Shown here: positions 61,402 through 64,000 of the stretch, in pieces
How the letters are laid out: each line of letters begins with the position of its first letter
How positions within the stretch are numbered: the first letter of the stretch is position 1
Source: Martinezella tropici
Lineage (GTDB): Bacteria > Pseudomonadota > Alphaproteobacteria > Rhizobiales > Rhizobiaceae
Assembly: GCF_008370325.1 (NCBI RefSeq)
Contig: NZ_VNIP01000001.1
Span: 62,001 to 126,000, forward strand
Length of the DNA: 64,000 nt
Direction of reading: 5' to 3'
Position numbers and translations under genes: made by a program
Notes under the pieces: model-generated
The model's database searches: none
What the model was told of the DNA's origin: nothing
Seen by the model: the letters and a program-made list of their open reading frames with translations, nothing else

Positions 61402-62351
61402 CGTGCTCCTCCCGCCCGCAGTCGGGGATCGATGGCGAGATAGGAAAGATCCGCCAGGAAATTTACGACGATGACGAGGCCGGCAAAGAACAGCACGACA
61501 TCCTGAAGCACGATGACATCGCGCTGGCTGAGCGCCTGATAGGCAAGGCGGCCGAGGCCGGGTAGGGTGAAGACGTTTTCGATCAGCACGGCGCCGGCAA
61601 CCAGGAAGGTGAACTGCAGTCCGAGAATGGTCAGCACCGGCACGAGCGCATTCGGCACCACATGCCCCCAGAGCACGCGGCTGCGCGACAGGCCTTTGGC
61701 GGTCGCGGTGCGGGCAAAATCCTCATGCAGCGTGTCGAGCACGGCGGCGCGCGCGACCCTTGTCAGCACTGCCGCCTGCGGCAGGGCCAAGGCGATGGCG
61801 GGCAGCACGAGCGATTTCAGGGCTGGCCACGCGCCGCTGCTCCAGCCGGGAAAGCCGCCGGCCGGCATCCAGCCGAGCGAGGTGGCAAACAAAAGCACCA
61901 GCAGCAGGCCGACCCAGAAACCCGGCACGGCAATGCCTGTCTGAGAAAACAGCGTTGCGAGGATATCGAAGAAGCCGTACCGCTTGGCGGCTGCCGCGAC
62001 GCCAAGCGGTACGGCGGCGAGGACGGAGAGCAGGATGGCAAGAGCGGCGAGCGGCAGGGTGACCACAAGCCGCTCGGCAATCAGGCCGGCAACCGGTACG
62101 CCATATGTATAGGATCTGCCGAGATCGCCCGTCAGCGCGCCGGCAAGCCACTGCCCGTAGCGGATGATCAAAGGTTGATCGAGGCCCATCTCATGCCGAA
62201 GCGCCGTCAGTGTTTCCGGTGTCGCCGAAGTGCCGAGCGTGATGGCGGCCGGGTCGCCCGGCAGCAGCGCCATGACGGCAAAGACCAGCAGCGAGACTGC
62301 GATCAGCGTCAGGATCAGTCCGAAAATCCGGCGGGTGAGCAATACGATCAT
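61398..62351 (-). CDS. Peptide-type ABC transporter permease (DppB-like)
   Basis: A 317-residue membrane protein with six helices. The N-terminus (TRRIFGLILTLIAVSLLVFAVMALLPGDPA) and GLDQPLIIRYGQWL are the DppB hallmarks; the EAA loop reads FARTATAKGLSR. I use ATG 62351 since the protein then starts as DppB proteins do; the frame runs to 62432 but this part is not hydrophobic. The ribosome site is weak. Upstream by 88 bases is the binding-protein gene. Confidence 0.93.
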   Translation of the reverse strand: MIVLLTRRIFGLILTLIAVSLLVFAVMALLPGDPAAITLGTSATPETLTALRHEMGLDQPLIIRYGQWLAGALTGDLGRSYTYGVPVAGLIAERLVVTLPLAALAILLSVLAAVPLGVAAAAKRYGFFDILATLFSQTGIAVPGFWVGLLLVLLFATSLGWMPAGGFPGWSSGAWPALKSLVLPAIALALPQAAVLTRVARAAVLDTLHEDFARTATAKGLSRSRVLWGHVVPNALVPVLTILGLQFTFLVAGAVLIENVFTLPGLGRLAYQALSQRDVIVLQDVVLFFAGLVIVVNFLADLSYLAIDPRLRAGGAR

Positions 62352-62438
62352 AGCATGTCCGTGGCCGATCAAGCCGGCATCGAAATGATTTGCGGCGGGC
62401 GAAGCGATCCGCCCATCCGCGCCTGCAGGCAAAAGAGC

Positions 62439-63968
62439 TCAATCTTCCCAGGAGACGTTGGTCAGCACGTTCGAAGGGATCGGCTCGTTCTCCCAGAGAC
62501 CCTTCAGCTTCCTGTCCCAGACGCCGAGCTTCGGCATGACGAAGAGGAAGAGGGCCGGCACATCCTCGGCAAGAATGCTCTGCGCCTCTCCATAGAGCTT
62601 GTTCTGCTCGGCGGGATCGGCGGTGAGCTGGATCTTCTTCATCAGCGCATTGAAATCGGGGTTCTTGTAGTTGAAGTAATAGGGATCGCGCGAATAGATA
62701 TCGATATCGAGCGGTTCGGCATGGGCAACGATGGTCATGTCGTAGTTGTGGCCGCTGAAGACGTCCTGCACCCATTTCGCCGGGAATTCCGTCGGCTCGA
62801 TATTCATCGTCACGCCGATATCGGCAAACATTGCCTGCATCACCTGGGTGCTGCGCGGCGCATAGGCCATTTGCGGCGTCTTGATGGTGAAGGTGAAGCC
62901 GTTCGGGTAGCCGGCTTCGGCCAGCAGCGCCTTCGCCTTGGCGGCATCGTAGGGCAGCGTGCCGGTCAGATCCTTGTAGCCGGGATCGTTCGGCGTGTAG
63001 TGGCTGCCGATCGCCGTGCCGAGACCCGACCATGCGCCTTCGATGATCGTCTTGCGGTCGAGCGCCATCATCAGCGCCTGGCGCACGCGCTTGTCGTCGA
63101 AGGGCTTGCGCGTGTTGTTCATGCCGGCCACGACCTTGAGCTCGGTATTGCCGATCTTGGTCGTCAGCCTGGTATCACCCTCGAAGGAGTTCATGAGCTC
63201 AGGCGCGGCGAATTCCGGAAAGGCATCGACATCGCCGGCCTTGAGTGCGGCGGCCTCCGCCTGCGGATCGGCGATAAAGCGGAAGGTCACCTTCTCCAGC
63301 TTCACGTCGACCGATTTGTTCCAGTAATCGGGATTCTTGACGAGGTCGACATGGTCACCCTTCGTCCAGGAGGAGAATTTGAACGGGCCGGTGCCGACGG
63401 GCGCTGTCTTGTCGTTGGCGGAGGATTTCGGTCCGACCATGACGGAGCTCGGCCAGCCGAGCCAATAGAGCAGGCTGCCGGTCGGCGAGGAAAGATGCAG
63501 CACCAGCGTTTCCGCATCCGGCGTGTCGATCGAGGCGATGGTTGCAAAGAAGCGCTTCTGCGGATTGACGGATTGGGCGCCGCGAGCCCGGTCAAGCGTG
63601 AATTTGGCGGCCGCCGAATCGAAGGTTTGGCCGTCATGGAATTTCACGCCGGTCTGCAACTTGAACGCATAGGTCAGCCCATCGGGCGAAATCTCCCAGC
63701 TCTTGGCAAGCTGCGGCACGATCTTGCCGTTTTGGTCGATGGCAACCAGCCCTTCGAAGATATTCTGCCAGGTGACCTGGCCGATCGCGACCGGGGCGGC
63801 GATCGTCGGATCGAGCCCTGTCGGCTCGACGCTCATGCCGAGATTGAGCGTCGTCTTCGCGGCTTCGGCGGGGGTCAGCCCCATCAGTAGCAGGCCGGCA
63901 GAAACTGTAGCACCAAAGGCAAGCCGGCGCGCGACGTCGCCCAGCCTCGGGCGTGAAAACTTCGTCAT
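62439..63968 (-). CDS. Peptide-type ABC transporter substrate-binding protein
   Basis: A 509-residue SBP_bac_5 family protein. A long Tat-less signal peptide (about residues 1-36, ending TPAEAAK) precedes the mature part (LNLGMSVEPTGLDPT, SWEISPDGLTYAFKLQTGVKFHDGQTF). Such proteins bind peptides, glutathione, nickel or other small molecules; the adjacent amidase points to an amide compound. It is first of the visible operon; its promoter and possibly the ATPase genes lie beyond the right edge. Confidence 0.94.
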   Translation of the reverse strand: MTKFSRPRLGDVARRLAFGATVSAGLLLMGLTPAEAAKTTLNLGMSVEPTGLDPTIAAPVAIGQVTWQNIFEGLVAIDQNGKIVPQLAKSWEISPDGLTYAFKLQTGVKFHDGQTFDSAAAKFTLDRARGAQSVNPQKRFFATIASIDTPDAETLVLHLSSPTGSLLYWLGWPSSVMVGPKSSANDKTAPVGTGPFKFSSWTKGDHVDLVKNPDYWNKSVDVKLEKVTFRFIADPQAEAAALKAGDVDAFPEFAAPELMNSFEGDTRLTTKIGNTELKVVAGMNNTRKPFDDKRVRQALMMALDRKTIIEGAWSGLGTAIGSHYTPNDPGYKDLTGTLPYDAAKAKALLAEAGYPNGFTFTIKTPQMAYAPRSTQVMQAMFADIGVTMNIEPTEFPAKWVQDVFSGHNYDMTIVAHAEPLDIDIYSRDPYYFNYKNPDFNALMKKIQLTADPAEQNKLYGEAQSILAEDVPALFLFVMPKLGVWDRKLKGLWENEPIPSNVLTNVSWED

Positions 63969-64000
63969 CTTTGTTCCCTTGCATTGTCCGCGAGCTCGGC

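Noticed and set aside
61662..63890. 742-residue plus-strand open frame antisense to the peptide-type ABC genes
   Set aside because: Same codon-periodicity shadow; no recognisable domain, while the sense genes have all family motifs.
1..64000. CRISPR arrays, rRNA genes, transposases, prophage or toxin-antitoxin pairs
   Set aside because: Looked for on both strands; no regular spaced repeats, no rRNA sequence and no matching proteins were seen.

Overview
The window looks like a chromosomal stretch from a member of the Rhizobiaceae, most likely the genus Rhizobium. This rests on uniformly GC-rich coding sequence, frequent 4-base ATGA stop/start overlaps, a yejBEF peptide transporter, a complete flp/tad pilus locus of alphaproteobacterial type with CtrA-like TTAA motifs, and several two-hairpin intergenic mosaic elements of the kind found in rhizobia. 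No rRNA, CRISPR array, transposase or phage gene was seen.

Positions 1-9 kb are housekeeping and transport: the end of yejB, then yejE and yejF (oligopeptide ABC importer), a D-2-hydroxyacid dehydrogenase, pncB, a DUF1444-like protein and a large MscS-family channel.

Positions 8.8-28 kb are a strip of small metabolic units, mostly paired with their own regulator: LacI, two LysR, Rrf2, HxlR, an XRE/MmyB-type protein and three TetR. The partners include a small orphan protein, an SDR with Phe in place of the catalytic Tyr, an Old Yellow Enzyme, a TauE-type permease, a thioredoxin-reductase-like flavoprotein without an NADPH motif, an MFS exporter, an AHL-lactonase-like hydrolase, a FAD monooxygenase, SnoaL- and TfoX-domain proteins and an aldo/keto reductase. 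Several intergenic regions carry perfect palindromic operators. The strip ends near a tRNA-Ser(GGA).

Positions 29-41 kb form a nucleoside uptake and salvage cluster in two convergent arms. The plus arm is a BMP-family ABC transporter (binding protein, double ATPase, two permeases), then cdd, purine nucleoside phosphorylase, deoC and deoA. The minus arm is deoB, add and upp. Together they import nucleosides, deaminate and phosphorolyse them, isomerise the sugar phosphate, cleave deoxyribose 5-phosphate and recover uracil. A structured leader precedes the binding protein gene, and a terminator separates it from the ATPase gene.

Positions 41-54 kb hold the Flp/Tad pilus locus: two TadE-like pseudopilins and a CpaC-N-terminal-like protein on the minus strand, then flp pilin, cpaA-cpaB-cpaC-cpaD-cpaE-cpaF-tadB-tadC on plus, a LysE-type exporter, and tadD on minus. 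CtrA-like half-sites lie upstream of flp, cpaB and tadD.

Positions 54-64 kb hold an M17 aminopeptidase, a small MarR-like regulator, an NlpC/P60 peptidase, a small conserved-looking protein, a DMT exporter divergent from an Lrp regulator, and a minus-strand operon for a peptide-type ABC importer (binding protein, two permeases) with an amidase. No ATPase for that importer lies in the window.

The most unusual signals are non-coding: an orphan intrinsic terminator in the leader of the FAD monooxygenase gene, the structured BMP leader, three identical or near-identical LacI operators facing an unrecognised small gene, and a perfect 14-base inverted repeat of CtrA motifs before cpaB.
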